From assembly GCF_003234085.1 (NCBI RefSeq), contig NZ_QKSD01000014.1, positions 46,223 through 110,222 of the forward strand: a stretch of DNA of 64,000 nucleotides, written 5' to 3'. Made by a program: the position numbers and the translations under genes. This DNA is from Curtobacterium sp. MCPF17_052. GTDB taxonomy: Bacteria; Actinomycetota; Actinomycetes; Actinomycetales; Microbacteriaceae. The notes beneath the pieces are model-generated. The model searched no databases. It was not told the origin of the DNA and was given only the letters and a program-made list of their open reading frames with translations. Of the stretch, positions 7,515 through 16,995 are shown piece by piece (within the stretch, counting starts at the first letter, position 1; each line of letters begins with the position of its first letter).

Positions 7515-8990
7515 ATGCGTTCTCGACCCGTCCGTGCCCTGCTCGCGCTCGCTGTGACCGGTCTGGTGCTCGGGGTGACGGCCTGTTCGGGTGCGGCTCC
7601 GACCCCGCGTCCGACGCTCGCCCGGGCGTCGTCGGACACCGTGACCGTGGTGGCGGAACGGTCCGCCGCGGACCGTTCGGTCCGGACGAGTCGTGCCCTC
7701 TTCCGATCCGCGCCGGGTGCTGTCGTCGCGCCCGCCGGAGACGCCGATGCCGTCCGCGACGCGGCGAGCGCCGCGGTCCGCGCGCACGTTCCGGCCCTGC
7801 TCGTCGACCCGGGATCGAAGAAGGCGACCGCTGCCGTGACCGACGAACTCGAGCGTCTCGGTGCGTCCTGGTACCGGGCGTTCGGCGACGTGACCCTCGA
7901 CACGCAGATCGAGGAGCGGGACGTGCCGGAGGTGGGCCGGCAGGCGGAGGCGGGCCGGGCCTCCCGGCAGACGGTGCTCGTCGCGGACCGGTCGGACGAG
8001 GCTGCCGCGGTGGCGACGGCCCGCGCTGCCGACGCTCAGGTGGTGGAGATGCCCTCGGGCGTGTCGGACCCGGCTGCGTCGGGGGCGGTCGTCCGCGCGC
8101 TGCACGGTGCGCAGGGGCGGCCGACGCTGTTGCTCGGGGCGTCGTTCGCGGACCTCGGCGATCCGGATTGGGTGGTCCGGGCCGCGCAGACCGGGTACCG
8201 GATCGGTGGGGGTGGGCAGCGTCCGTTCGACGGCCACCGGTACACGGCTCTCTACGGCGCGCCCGGGGCGCCGGTGCTCGGCGTCCTCGGCGAGCAGGAC
8301 CCGGCCGCGAGTGTCGCGCGGGCCCGGAAGCTGGCGGAGCAGTACCGCGGGCTGTCCGACGTGCCCGTGACGCCCGCGTTCGAGGTGATCGCGACGGTGG
8401 CAGCGGGTGAGGCAGGGGACGACGGCGACTACTCGCGCGAGCTGCCGGTGTCGGCCCTGGAGCCGTACGTCGATGCCGCGCACCGAGCGGGCATGCCGAC
8501 GATCATCGACCTCCAGCCCGGGCGCAGCGACTTCCTGGCGCAGGCGGAGCGGTACGAGTCGCTGCTGTCGCGGCCGGACGTGTGGCTGGCGCTCGACCCG
8601 GAGTGGCGGCTCGGCCCAGACCAGGTGCCGCTCCGGCAGATCGGTTCGGTCAGCGCGCGGGAGGTGAACGGCGTGTCGGAGTGGCTCGCCGGCCTCGTCC
8701 GTCGTGAGGGGCTGCCGCCGAAGGCGCTCGTCCTGCACCAGTTCCGGTCCTCGATGGTGACGGACCGCGGCTCGCTCACGTCGCACCCGGAACTCGACCT
8801 GCTCGTCCACGTCGACGGCCAGGGGTCGCAGCCGGACAAGCAGGCGACGTGGAAGGCGCTGCACGACGGTGGCCCGGACGGACTGCACTGGGGGTGGAAG
8901 AACTTCTTCGACGAGGACACCCCGATGCTGACGCCGGAGCAGACCATGTCCGAGGTGCAACCGACGCCGTCGCTGGTCACCTACCAGTGA
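7515..8990 (+). CDS. secreted lipoprotein with glycosidase-like C-terminal domain
   Basis: The 491-residue product begins with a lipoprotein signal: basic MRSRPVR, a hydrophobic core, then GVTAC with the lipidated Cys at 24. Residues of about 40-230 resemble cell-wall-binding-repeat-like alternating alpha/beta segments (APAGDADAVRDAASAAVRAH, PALLVDP). The second half has TIM-barrel-like strands: TPAFEVIATVA, MPTIIDLQPGRSDF, DVWLALDPEWRL, KALVLHQF and DLLVHVDGQGSQPDK. These strand-end acidic residues suggest a glycoside-hydrolase-type fold, but I cannot assign a family or substrate. AGGGTGG lies just upstream of ATG 7515. It is divergent from the EEP gene, with only 70 bp between them holding both promoters. 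Confidence 0.65.
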   Translation: MRSRPVRALLALAVTGLVLGVTACSGAAPTPRPTLARASSDTVTVVAERSAADRSVRTSRALFRSAPGAVVAPAGDADAVRDAASAAVRAHVPALLVDPGSKKATAAVTDELERLGASWYRAFGDVTLDTQIEERDVPEVGRQAEAGRASRQTVLVADRSDEAAAVATARAADAQVVEMPSGVSDPAASGAVVRALHGAQGRPTLLLGASFADLGDPDWVVRAAQTGYRIGGGGQRPFDGHRYTALYGAPGAPVLGVLGEQDPAASVARARKLAEQYRGLSDVPVTPAFEVIATVAAGEAGDDGDYSRELPVSALEPYVDAAHRAGMPTIIDLQPGRSDFLAQAERYESLLSRPDVWLALDPEWRLGPDQVPLRQIGSVSAREVNGVSEWLAGLVRREGLPPKALVLHQFRSSMVTDRGSLTSHPELDLLVHVDGQGSQPDKQATWKALHDGGPDGLHWGWKNFFDEDTPMLTPEQTMSEVQPTPSLVTYQ

Positions 8991-9118
8991 ACGGTCGCGG
9001 GTTCTCCACAGCCTGGCGCGCCCCGCTCAGTGGCGACGCGAAGCGTTGCGCGGGGCGCGCCGACCGAGCCTGCGAGGGAGGGGCCGGGTTCGTCGGTCGG
9101 TCCTGACAGCATGGGGGC

Positions 9119-11272
9119 ATGAGTTCACCCGCTGGCTCCCCCGTCCCGCCTGCTGCGGTGCCGTCTGCTGACATCGTGGCCGAGGCGCAGGAGGCCCTGC
9201 AGGCGCTGACCGGCCGGGTCGATGCGGTCTTCCACCCGGGGCAGCTCGAGGCGATCTCCGCGCTGGTCGAGCACCGGCAGCGAGCGCTCGTCGTGCAGCG
9301 CACCGGGTGGGGCAAGTCAGCGGTCTACTTCCTCGCCACGCTGCTGCTCCGGCGTCGGGGCGGTGGGCCGACCGTCCTCGTGTCGCCGCTGCTCGCCCTG
9401 ATGCGTGACCAGGTCGCCGCAGCGGCCCGGGCCGGGGTCCGAGCGGTCTCGATCAACTCCGCGAACGCGCACGAGTGGACCGAGACCCAGGCGGCCCTCG
9501 CCCGTGACGAAGTCGACGTGCTGCTGGTCTCCCCGGAGCGGCTGAACAACCCGAAGTTCCGTGACGAACAGCTGCCCGCGCTCATCGGGCGGATGGGCAT
9601 GCTCGTCGTCGACGAAGCGCACTGCATCTCCGACTGGGGTCACGACTTCCGGCCGGACTACCGCCGCCTCGCCGAACTCATCCGGTCCCTGCCGCACGGC
9701 GTGCCGGTCCTCGCGACGACGGCTACCGCGAACGAGCGCGTGGTGGAGGACGTCGCCGAACAGCTGACCGCCGGACCCGACGACCCTGTGTTCACCATCC
9801 GCGGGTCGCTCGCCCGCGCTTCGCTGCGGCTCGGTGTGCTCACCCTGCCGGACGCCCGTGCTCGCCTCGGCTGGCTGCTCGCCCACCTCGGCGACCTGCC
9901 CGGCAGCGGCATCATCTACACGCTCACCGTCTCGGCGGCCGAGGACATCGCCCGGCTCCTCCGGGAATCCGGGTACGCCGTCCGCGCCTACACCGGCCGG
10001 ACCGACAACGACGAACGCGAGCAGCTCGAAGGGCAGCTGAAGGACAACCAGCTCAAGGCCCTGGTCGCCACCAGCGCGCTCGGCATGGGGTTCGACAAGC
10101 CCGACCTGGGCTTCGTCGTGCACATCGGGGCGCCGTCCTCCCCCGTGGCGTACTACCAGCAGATCGGTCGTGCCGGCCGCGCCACCGACAACGCCGACGT
10201 CCTGCTGCTGCCCGGGCGTGAGGACCAGGAGATCTGGCAGTACTTCGCCAGCGCCTCGATGCCGACCGAGTCCCGGGCCTCGGCGGTGCTCGGCGCGCTC
10301 TCCGTCGACACCGCTATGTCGACCGTGGCCCTCGAAGGGCTCGTCGACATCAAGCGATCGACGCTGGAACTGCTCCTCAAGGTGCTCGACGTCGACGGCG
10401 CCGTCCGTCGGGTCGGCGGCGGCTGGGTCGCCACCGGTCGGCCGTGGGAGTACGACGCCGCCCGCTACGAGCGGGTCGCCGCCGCCCGTGCCGCCGAGGC
10501 CGCGTCGATGCTCACCTACGAGTCCACGAGCGCGTGCCGGATGCAGCTGCTCCAGCAGGACCTCGACGACCCCACCGCGGAACCCTGTGGCCGGTGCGAC
10601 AACTGCGCCGGCGCCTGGTACCCGACGGACGTCTCGGACGCGGACCGCACGGGTGCCGCGAACGCCCTCGACCAGGTCGGCGTCGAGATCGCCCCCCGTG
10701 CACAGTGGCCCTCGGGCATGTCGTCGCTGGGCGTCGCGGTCAAGGGCAAGATCCCGGTCGGCGAACTCGTCGCTCCGGGTCGGGCCGTCGCCCGGCTCAC
10801 CGACCTCGGATGGGGTGGTCCGCTGCGAGCCCTGTTCGCGAACGGGACCCCGGACGCACCGGTGTCCCGCGAACTCGTCGACGGCTGTGTCCGTGCGCTC
10901 AAGGACTGGCCGTGGGAGACCCGACCGACCGGTGTCGTCGCGATGTCCTCGCGCTCCCGCCCGCAACTCGTCGCCTCGCTCGCCCAGGCGCTGTCCTCGA
11001 TCGGTCGGCTGCAGTACCTCGGCACCCTCGACCGGGAGGGCGGGGTGCCGCGTGGTGACGGTGCGACGAACAGCGCCTACCGGTTGTCCGGCGTGTGGGA
11101 AACGTTCGTCGTCGGACCGGAGCTCGCGGCGGCGCTGCAGGCGCACGAGGGGCCGGTCCTGCTCGTCGACGACCTGGTCGACAGCCGGTGGACGATGACC
11201 GTCGCCGGGCGGGAACTCCGACGGGCCGGCGCATCGGCCGTGCTGCCGTTCGCGCTCGCCACCGTGGCCTGA
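9119..11272 (+). CDS. recQ: RecQ-family ATP-dependent DNA helicase with C-terminal phosphoribosyltransferase-like domain
   Basis: This 717-residue protein carries RecQ helicase motifs: Walker A RTGWGKS (61-67), motif Ia SPLLALMRDQV, DEAH box (165-168) within VVDEAHCISDWGHDFRP, motif III ATTATAN, motif VI QQIGRAGR, and the zinc-binding cysteines CRMQL...CGRCDNC. Beyond a winged-helix-like region, the last 40 residues contain VLLVDDLVDSRWTMTVAGREL, which is the PRPP-binding loop of type I phosphoribosyltransferases (DDxxDS-T). This fused architecture is known among actinobacterial RecQ-like proteins and differs from classical RecQ, which ends in HRDC domains. It probably unwinds branched DNA in repair; the role of the tail is unknown. 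Upstream is a lipoprotein gene 128 bp away; downstream is a convergent aldo/keto reductase. Confidence 0.88.
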   Translation: MSSPAGSPVPPAAVPSADIVAEAQEALQALTGRVDAVFHPGQLEAISALVEHRQRALVVQRTGWGKSAVYFLATLLLRRRGGGPTVLVSPLLALMRDQVAAAARAGVRAVSINSANAHEWTETQAALARDEVDVLLVSPERLNNPKFRDEQLPALIGRMGMLVVDEAHCISDWGHDFRPDYRRLAELIRSLPHGVPVLATTATANERVVEDVAEQLTAGPDDPVFTIRGSLARASLRLGVLTLPDARARLGWLLAHLGDLPGSGIIYTLTVSAAEDIARLLRESGYAVRAYTGRTDNDEREQLEGQLKDNQLKALVATSALGMGFDKPDLGFVVHIGAPSSPVAYYQQIGRAGRATDNADVLLLPGREDQEIWQYFASASMPTESRASAVLGALSVDTAMSTVALEGLVDIKRSTLELLLKVLDVDGAVRRVGGGWVATGRPWEYDAARYERVAAARAAEAASMLTYESTSACRMQLLQQDLDDPTAEPCGRCDNCAGAWYPTDVSDADRTGAANALDQVGVEIAPRAQWPSGMSSLGVAVKGKIPVGELVAPGRAVARLTDLGWGGPLRALFANGTPDAPVSRELVDGCVRALKDWPWETRPTGVVAMSSRSRPQLVASLAQALSSIGRLQYLGTLDREGGVPRGDGATNSAYRLSGVWETFVVGPELAAALQAHEGPVLLVDDLVDSRWTMTVAGRELRRAGASAVLPFALATVA

Positions 11273-11357
11273 CAGTTCGCCCGGCCCGCTCGGCCGCGCG
11301 GCACCGAGCCGGCGTGACCGGGCCGGCGGGACCGAGGCCGGGCCGATCCCGGTCGGA

Positions 11358-12233
11358 CTATCCGGCCGAACCGATCGCGTCGAGTTCGGCGACGGCGTCG
11401 TCCGGCAGCACGAAGCCCGCGGACGCCACGTTGTCCCGCAGGTGGTCGACCGACGACGTCCCCGGGATCAGCAGCATGTTCGGCGACCGCTGGAGCAGCC
11501 ACGACAGCGCGACCGTCAGGCGCGAGACCTCCAGGCGCTCCGCGACCCGGTCGAGTGCCCCGGACTGCAGCGGCGAGAACCCACCGAGCGGGAAGTACGG
11601 CACGTAGGCGATGCCCTGCGACGCGGTGCGGTCGACGAGGGCGTCGTCTTCGCGGCGCGCCACGTTGTACATGTTCTGCACGCAAACGATCGGCGCGTAG
11701 CTCTGCGCCTCCGCGAGCTGCTCGGCACTGACGGTCGACAGACCGATGTGGCGGACGAGCCCGTCCTCCTGCAGGCGCGCGAGTGCCTCGACCTGCGGGG
11801 CGATCGAGCCCGGTTCCGGAGCGTCGAAGCCGCCCATCCGGATGTTCACGACCTCGAGCTGCTCGAGACCGAGGGTGCGGAGGTTCTCGTGCACCTGCGC
11901 CACCAGGTCGTCGGGCTGCCGGGTCGGCACCCAGTTGCCCTCGGCGTCCCGCACCGATCCGACCTTCGTCACGATGTGTACGTCGTCCCCGTAGGGCGAG
12001 AGCGCTTCGCGGATGAGTTCGTTCGTGACGTGCGGGCCGTAGAACTCAGCGGTGTCGATGTGCGTGATGCCGAGCTCGACGACGGTCCGGAGCACCCGGA
12101 CGGCCTCGTCGCGGTCGGCCGGAGGACCGAACACGTGCGGTCCGGCGAGCTGCATGGCGCCGTACCCGACGCGGGTGAGTTCGAGGTCGTCGGCGAGGCG
12201 GAACGTGCCGCCGGGGAGCGATGTCGTGGTCAT
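11358..12233 (-). CDS. aldo/keto reductase
   Basis: This 291-residue protein has NADPH-dependent aldo/keto reductase features: VGYGAMQLAG at the first strand, GITHIDTAEFYGP (catalytic Asp and Tyr), IVTKVG (Lys), DDLVAQVHENLRTLGLEQLEVVNIRM, then RHIGLSTVS and a C-terminal LLIPGTSSVDHLRDNVAS cofactor segment. ATG 12233 was chosen, with GGAGG just upstream though unusually close (2 nt); an in-frame GTG at 12293 would add a non-conserved leader. It is divergent from the MmyB-type regulator starting at 12338. Such HTH/oxidoreductase pairs are common, and the regulator may control this gene. Substrate unknown. Confidence 0.85.
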   Translation of the reverse strand: MTTTSLPGGTFRLADDLELTRVGYGAMQLAGPHVFGPPADRDEAVRVLRTVVELGITHIDTAEFYGPHVTNELIREALSPYGDDVHIVTKVGSVRDAEGNWVPTRQPDDLVAQVHENLRTLGLEQLEVVNIRMGGFDAPEPGSIAPQVEALARLQEDGLVRHIGLSTVSAEQLAEAQSYAPIVCVQNMYNVARREDDALVDRTASQGIAYVPYFPLGGFSPLQSGALDRVAERLEVSRLTVALSWLLQRSPNMLLIPGTSSVDHLRDNVASAGFVLPDDAVAELDAIGSAG

Positions 12234-12337
12234 GGCCTCCACGATGCTCCCCGTCACCCGTGCTGCCCAGATCCCCGACGATCCTGGGACCACGGGGACC
12301 AGGACCGGACCCCGGCACTGCGCCTACGATCGGCACC

Positions 12338-13216
12338 GTGAGCGACAACCCCCTCGGCGACCACCTGCGCGCCCGCCGCGAGCTGGTGCAGCCGGCGGAC
12401 GTCGGCATCCGCGTGACGGGCGTCCGACGCACCCCTGGCCTCCGCCGGGAGGAGGTCGCGACACTCGCCGGGATCAGCGCCGACTACTACCTGCGCCTGG
12501 AGCAGGGTCGGGACCGCAACCCGTCACCGCAGGTCCTGGAGGCGCTCGCCCGGGTCCTGGGGCTCGACACGACCGCCACCGAGTACCTGCTCGGCCTGGC
12601 CGGCATCCGCCCGACCACCCCCGCCAGACGCTCCCGCCCCCACCGCCAGGTGGTGCCGGCCGGCACCCGCCAGCTCCTCGACGTGATCGGGCTACCGGCC
12701 TTCGTCGAGAACCGGGCGTTCGACGTCCTCGCCGCGAACAGCCTGGCGACCGAACTCGCCCCGGGCCTCCGAGCAGGCGAGAACCGACTGCGGACCATGT
12801 TCCTCGACCACGACGAGGTCGAACGGTACCCGGAGTGGCCACAGCAGCGGGCGGGGATGGTCGCCGCGTTCCGGACGTCGATCGGACCGGACGTCGACGA
12901 CCCGGACGTCGTCCAGCTGGTCGGCGAGCTGTCCCTCGGCAGCGAGGAGTTCCGGCAACTCTGGGCCCGCCACGACGTGCGGCCCCTCGGTGGCGGCGCG
13001 GTGCGGATGTGGCATCCGGAGGTCGGCGACCTGGAACTCCGCCGCGAGAAGTTGGCCGTCGGCGGCACCGACGGGCAGCTGCTCGTCGTGCACCACGCGG
13101 AGCCGGGCTCACCGTCGGCACGCGGGCTCGCGCTGCTCGGTTCGCTCGCCGCGACACGGACGGCGGCAGCGCACTCCGCTACCGAACGGTCCGACGTACC
13201 GGCTTCGGGAACGTGA
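12338..13216 (+). CDS. XRE-type regulator with MmyB-like ligand-binding domain
   Basis: The 292-residue product starts at GTG 12338. Residues 1-80 form a helix-turn-helix: LGDHLRARRELV, then GVRRTPGLRREEVATLAGIS and DYYLRLEQGRDRNPSPQVLEALARVLGL. The LRREEVA...DYYxRLEQGR signature is characteristic of the MmyB-like family. Residues of about 110-270 form the PAS-like ligand domain, with PAFVENRAFDVLAAN and WHPEVGDLELRREKLAV. It is divergent from an aldo/keto reductase, with about 100 bp between them, so it is probably autoregulatory and controls that neighbour. Its 3' end overlaps by 38 bp the 3' end of the convergent gene at 13179-13709. Confidence 0.85.
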   Translation: MSDNPLGDHLRARRELVQPADVGIRVTGVRRTPGLRREEVATLAGISADYYLRLEQGRDRNPSPQVLEALARVLGLDTTATEYLLGLAGIRPTTPARRSRPHRQVVPAGTRQLLDVIGLPAFVENRAFDVLAANSLATELAPGLRAGENRLRTMFLDHDEVERYPEWPQQRAGMVAAFRTSIGPDVDDPDVVQLVGELSLGSEEFRQLWARHDVRPLGGGAVRMWHPEVGDLELRREKLAVGGTDGQLLVVHHAEPGSPSARGLALLGSLAATRTAAAHSATERSDVPASGT

Positions 13217-13709
13217 GTCGCATGTGGTCGCTCGTCAGGACGTCGCCGATCCCGACCATGAGCACCGAGAACAGGATCTGCTCGATGACCATCCAGAACG
13301 GGTAGAGGCCCGGGATCGCCGCGATCACCAGCGTCACGATCGGGAAGACCCGGCTGAAGAGCCGTAGCCGCTGGTACGCCCAGTAGTACCCGAGCTGCGC
13401 ACGCCACGCGAACACGTAGAGCGTCAGGGTGATGAGCAGCACGACCGTCGCTCGGAACCACACCGCCCACGGGACGACCTCCCCGGCACGGGTCAGCAGC
13501 ACGGCGACGACGATCGCGGTCAGCCCGACGACCGTCTCGGCGACGAGCAGCCACCGGATCCACCGGAACGAGCGGACCGTGTCGGGATGGGCGAGCATGT
13601 CCTCGCGGATGACGTAGCCGCCCTGCCGACCGCCGGCCAGGCGGTCCAGGCGGAGCCGGCTCCACGCCCGGTCAGCGGTCGCTGCCAGGCCGGATGGTCG
13701 CTGCGTCAC
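13179..13709 (-). CDS. hypothetical membrane protein
   Basis: This 176-residue protein is best started at GTG 13709; the ribosome binding site is weak. About 55 mostly basic N-terminal residues lead into four hydrophobic segments: WIRWLLVAETVVGLTAIVVA, WAVWFRATVVLLITLTLYVF, VFPIVTLVIAAIPGLYPFWM and IEQILFSVLMVGIGDVL. A basic tail, LTFPKPVRRTVR, follows. I recognise no family. Its 3' end overlaps the regulator on the other strand by 38 bp, so the two convergent messages share antisense complementarity at their ends. Confidence 0.6.
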   Translation of the reverse strand: MTQRPSGLAATADRAWSRLRLDRLAGGRQGGYVIREDMLAHPDTVRSFRWIRWLLVAETVVGLTAIVVAVLLTRAGEVVPWAVWFRATVVLLITLTLYVFAWRAQLGYYWAYQRLRLFSRVFPIVTLVIAAIPGLYPFWMVIEQILFSVLMVGIGDVLTSDHMRLTFPKPVRRTVR

Positions 13710-13845
13710 CGTCCCATCGTGCCGCACCCGACGGCTCGCTGCTGCCTCGGGCCGCCGACGCGGCTGAGAGTCCGGCCTGCCGGAGTGCGGTCTGCCGGAG
13801 TGCGGTCTGCCGGGAGGCACGCCCTCCCCCGCCGTGCTCCCCCGG

Positions 13846-14526
13846 TCAGAAGACGGGGAGCAACTCGGCGCCGCCGAGCAGGTCCCCGGTGTCGGCATCG
13901 ACCAACAGGACGGAGTGCACCACCGGCGGCAGGTCCTGCGGGTCGATGATGACCAGTACGGGGTGTTCGCCGTCCGGTGTGAACGAGCCGAAGTCGGCGG
14001 GGACGTCCTCACCGGTCCACTGCGCTCGTTCGCTCCCCAGGACTTCGCCCGAGGACAGCTGGACCCGCACCGCACCGACGTGCGACCCGGTCGTACCGGA
14101 CCCTGCCATCACCTGCACGCCGGTCAGGGTGATCTGGACGACCTGTTCGCCGACGACCTCGAGGCGGACGTTCCCGCGGACCTCGCCACGGATGGGGACG
14201 AGGTCGCCGGCGATCGGCAGTGCCCGTCGCCACCACGGACCCGACGCCTGCGCGTCGTCGACGGGGAGCCCGGTCGCGGCATCGATCATCGGAGCGTCGC
14301 CGGTGGCGTCCGTGGTCGGCTCGTCCGGGATGAACCCGTGGCCGATCGAGATCCCGGCGTCGTCCGCACTCGGGGACGGGTCAGGAACCGACGCCGACGT
14401 CGTCCCACCGTCCGCAGCCGACCACTGCACGACCGCGCCGGCGGCGACCACGACGAGCAGCACCAGCCCGGCCACGAGAGGCCATCGACGTCGAGACGTC
14501 GATCGCTCCCCTCGTGGCACGGACAT
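13846..14526 (-). CDS. single-pass membrane-anchored hypothetical protein
   Basis: This is a 226-residue protein starting with ATG 14526. It has a short basic N-terminus (RGERSTSRRR), a membrane helix (WPLVAGLVLLVVVAAGAVVQW, residues 15-35), a Ser/Asp/Pro-rich linker, and then an extracellular beta-rich domain (RGNVRLEVVGEQVVQITLTGVQV and HPVLVIIDPQDLPPVVHSVLLVD). The latter looks like a small beta-sandwich with no catalytic motif I recognise. It lies 6 bp after the stop of der on the same strand and so may be co-transcribed. The 136 bp between this gene and 13709 contain one CGGGAGGC motif (13812) and nothing else notable. Confidence 0.6.
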   Translation of the reverse strand: MSVPRGERSTSRRRWPLVAGLVLLVVVAAGAVVQWSAADGGTTSASVPDPSPSADDAGISIGHGFIPDEPTTDATGDAPMIDAATGLPVDDAQASGPWWRRALPIAGDLVPIRGEVRGNVRLEVVGEQVVQITLTGVQVMAGSGTTGSHVGAVRVQLSSGEVLGSERAQWTGEDVPADFGSFTPDGEHPVLVIIDPQDLPPVVHSVLLVDADTGDLLGGAELLPVF

Positions 14527-14532
14527 GGCGGC

Positions 14533-16053
14533 TCAGCGCTTCCGGCGCTCGCGCACTCGCATGTTGACGACGATCGGCGTGCCGTCGAAGCCCCAGACCT
14601 CGCGCAGACGGCGGGTGATGAACCGGCGGTACTGCGGGTCGAGGAACGCCGAGGTGAACAGCACGAACGTCGGCGGCTGGCTCGACGCCTGCGTGGCGAA
14701 CAGGATGCGGGGCTGCTTGCCGCCGCGGACCGGGTGCGGGTGCTCCTGGACCAGTTCGGCGACGAAGGCGTTGACCTTGCCCGTCGGGATGCGGGTGTCC
14801 CACGACTCGAGCGCGGTCTCGAGGGCCGGCACGAGCTTCTCGAGGTGACGGCCGGTGCGGGCGGAGATGTTCACGCGCGGGGCCCAGGCGACGTGCGCCA
14901 GGTCCTGCTCGATCTCGCGCTCCAGGTAGCGGCGGCGCTCGTCGTCCAGCAGGTCCCACTTGTTGTACGCCAGGACCAGGGCACGACCGGACTCGAGGAC
15001 CAGGTCGATGATGCGGAGGTCCTGCACGGACACCGGCTCGGTCACGTCGAGGACGACGACCGCGACCTCGGCCTTCTCGAGCGCGGCGGTGGTGCGGAGC
15101 GATGCGTAGAAGTCGGCGCCCTGCTGCAGGTGGACGCGCTTCCGGATGCCGGCGGTGTCGACGAAGCGCCAGGTCTTGCCACCGAGCTCGATCTGCTCGT
15201 CCACCGGGTCACGGGTCGTGCCCGCGAGCTCGTTGACGACGACGCGCTCTTCACCGGCGGCCTTGTTGAGCAGCGAGCTCTTGCCGACGTTCGGACGGCC
15301 GAGGATGGCGACGCGACGCGGGCCGCCGATCTCCTGCTTGGCGACCGCGGACACGTCGGGCAGCGTCGTGATGATGAGGTCGAGGAGGTCCGCGACGCCA
15401 CGGCCGTGCAGTGCCGAGACGGGGTGCGGCTCGCCGAGACCCAGGTTCCAGAGTGCGTAGGCCTCGAGGTCACGACGCTCGTCGTCGGACTTGTTCGCGG
15501 CGACGATGACCGGGCGGTCGGTGCCGCGGAGCATCTTGACGACGTGCTCGTCGGTGGCGGTGATGCCGACCGTGACGTCGACGACGAACAGGACCGCGTC
15601 GGCGAGGTCGATCGCGACCTCGGCCTGGGCGGCGACCGATGCGTTGATGCCCTTCGCGTCGGGCTCCCACCCGCCGGTGTCGACGATGGTGAAGCGCTTG
15701 TCGTTCCACTCGGCCTTGTAGCTGACGCGGTCGCGGGTGACACCGGGGGTGTCCTGCACGACGGCTTCGCGGCGGCCGAGGATGCGGTTCACGAGCTGCG
15801 ACTTGCCGACGTTCGGACGGCCGACGATCGCGAGCACCGGCAGCGCCGGCAGGTACGCGACGCCGTCGACGCCGAGCTTGCCGGCTTCGAGGAGTGCCAG
15901 GTCCTCGTCGTCCAGGTCGTAGTCCTCGAGGCCGGCGCGGAGCGCGCTTGCACGCTGGTCCGCTTCGGCGTCGTCGATGCCGGCGAGCCGCTCTCCGAGC
16001 GAGTCGTCGTACTCGGGGAAGTCGTCGTCGCTTCGGTCGTCCAGCTGCGCCAT
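14533..16053 (-). CDS. der: ribosome-assembly GTPase Der (EngA)
   Basis: The 506-residue protein contains two tandem GTPase domains, the hallmark of Der. The first has P-loop [10 protein letters not shown], switch [17 protein letters not shown] and NKSDD. The second has [29 protein letters not shown] and NKWD. A C-terminal KH-like domain follows, ending in the basic MRVRERRKR. About 70 acidic residues precede the first domain ([19 protein letters not shown]), a common actinobacterial extension. It acts in 50S ribosomal subunit maturation. RBS AAGGAAA precedes ATG 16053. It lies downstream of cmk in the conserved tyrA-cmk-der order. Confidence 0.97.
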   Translation of the reverse strand: MAQLDDRSDDDFPEYDDSLGERLAGIDDAEADQRASALRAGLEDYDLDDEDLALLEAGKLGVDGVAYLPALPVLAIVGRPNVGKSQLVNRILGRREAVVQDTPGVTRDRVSYKAEWNDKRFTIVDTGGWEPDAKGINASVAAQAEVAIDLADAVLFVVDVTVGITATDEHVVKMLRGTDRPVIVAANKSDDERRDLEAYALWNLGLGEPHPVSALHGRGVADLLDLIITTLPDVSAVAKQEIGGPRRVAILGRPNVGKSSLLNKAAGEERVVVNELAGTTRDPVDEQIELGGKTWRFVDTAGIRKRVHLQQGADFYASLRTTAALEKAEVAVVVLDVTEPVSVQDLRIIDLVLESGRALVLAYNKWDLLDDERRRYLEREIEQDLAHVAWAPRVNISARTGRHLEKLVPALETALESWDTRIPTGKVNAFVAELVQEHPHPVRGGKQPRILFATQASSQPPTFVLFTSAFLDPQYRRFITRRLREVWGFDGTPIVVNMRVRERRKR

Positions 16054-16125
16054 GGTGGTTTCCTTGCCGGCGGCCGGTGGGCCGCGTGTTCGTGGTTCAG
16101 ATGCGGCCGTGTGGCCGGGTTGTCG

Positions 16126-16995
16126 TCAGTTCGTGGCCGAGCGGGCCAGGTCGACCACCGCCTGCACGGTCTGGTCGAAGTCGAGGTCGGTGGAGTCGAG
16201 GGTGGTGACACCGTCGGCGGCGTTCATGAAGTCGACGACCTTCGCGTCGGCAGCGTCCCGACGGGCCAGGGCGGCCGAGGTCTCTTCGGCCGACTGCGTC
16301 GTGACCTCTGCCGACCGACGTGCCATCCTAACGGATTCGTCGGCGGTCAACAGGATCCGGACTTCGGCGTCCGGAGCGACCACTGTCGTGATGTCGCGTC
16401 CTTCGGTGATGATGCCCTGTCCGTCGGCCATCCGCATCACCTTGCGGAAGAGCGACACGAGCTTCGCGCGGACCTCCGGCAGCTTCGCGATGTGCGCCAC
16501 GGCCGCGGTGACCTCCGGCGTCCGGATGGCATCGGTGACGTCGACACCGCCGACGCGGACGAAGTACTCGTCGGGGTCGGTGCCGATCGCGTAGTCGAAG
16601 GAGTCGAAGGCCGCGACCACCGCGACCGGGTCGTCCAGGTCGACGCCCTGCTGCAGCGCGTGCCAGGCGAGCGCGCGGTAGGCGGCGCCGGTGTCCTGGT
16701 AGCCGAAGCCGAGCGCACGGGCCGCCGCGCGGGAGACGCTGGACTTGCCGCTGCCGGCAGGGCCGTCCACGGCGATGACGAACTTCGCCACGAACGCTCC
16801 GGCGGGCAGGCCGGCGGGCATCGGGTCGCGGGTCGAACCGAGCTCGCCCGCACCCTGCCCGTCAGGACCGCCGGTGACGTCGCCGCCGCCGAGGGGCCCG
16901 GGCTGGTCCTTCGGGCTCGGCAGTCCGGAGTCGGGGGCGTCCGGGCCGCCGGTGACGCCGGACTCGAGCGTGGTGTCGTTGTCGTTCAGGCCCAT
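16126..16995 (-). CDS. cmk: (d)CMP kinase
   Basis: This is a 289-residue protein. The kinase core has Walker [11 protein letters not shown] (77-86), [24 protein letters not shown] (CMP-binding Arg-Asp), [16 protein letters not shown], and a LID-type RRDAADAK segment. It phosphorylates CMP and dCMP to the diphosphates. ATG 16995 was chosen because GGAGG lies 11 nt upstream, and it overlaps the tyrA stop by 10 bp, implying coupling. That start gives an unusual N-terminal extension of about 70 Gly/Pro/Asp-rich residues with two VTGGPDxxxxG repeats. A shorter start at Met59 (16821) has no ribosome binding site. Confidence 0.93.
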   Translation of the reverse strand: MGLNDNDTTLESGVTGGPDAPDSGLPSPKDQPGPLGGGDVTGGPDGQGAGELGSTRDPMPAGLPAGAFVAKFVIAVDGPAGSGKSSVSRAAARALGFGYQDTGAAYRALAWHALQQGVDLDDPVAVVAAFDSFDYAIGTDPDEYFVRVGGVDVTDAIRTPEVTAAVAHIAKLPEVRAKLVSLFRKVMRMADGQGIITEGRDITTVVAPDAEVRILLTADESVRMARRSAEVTTQSAEETSAALARRDAADAKVVDFMNAADGVTTLDSTDLDFDQTVQAVVDLARSATN

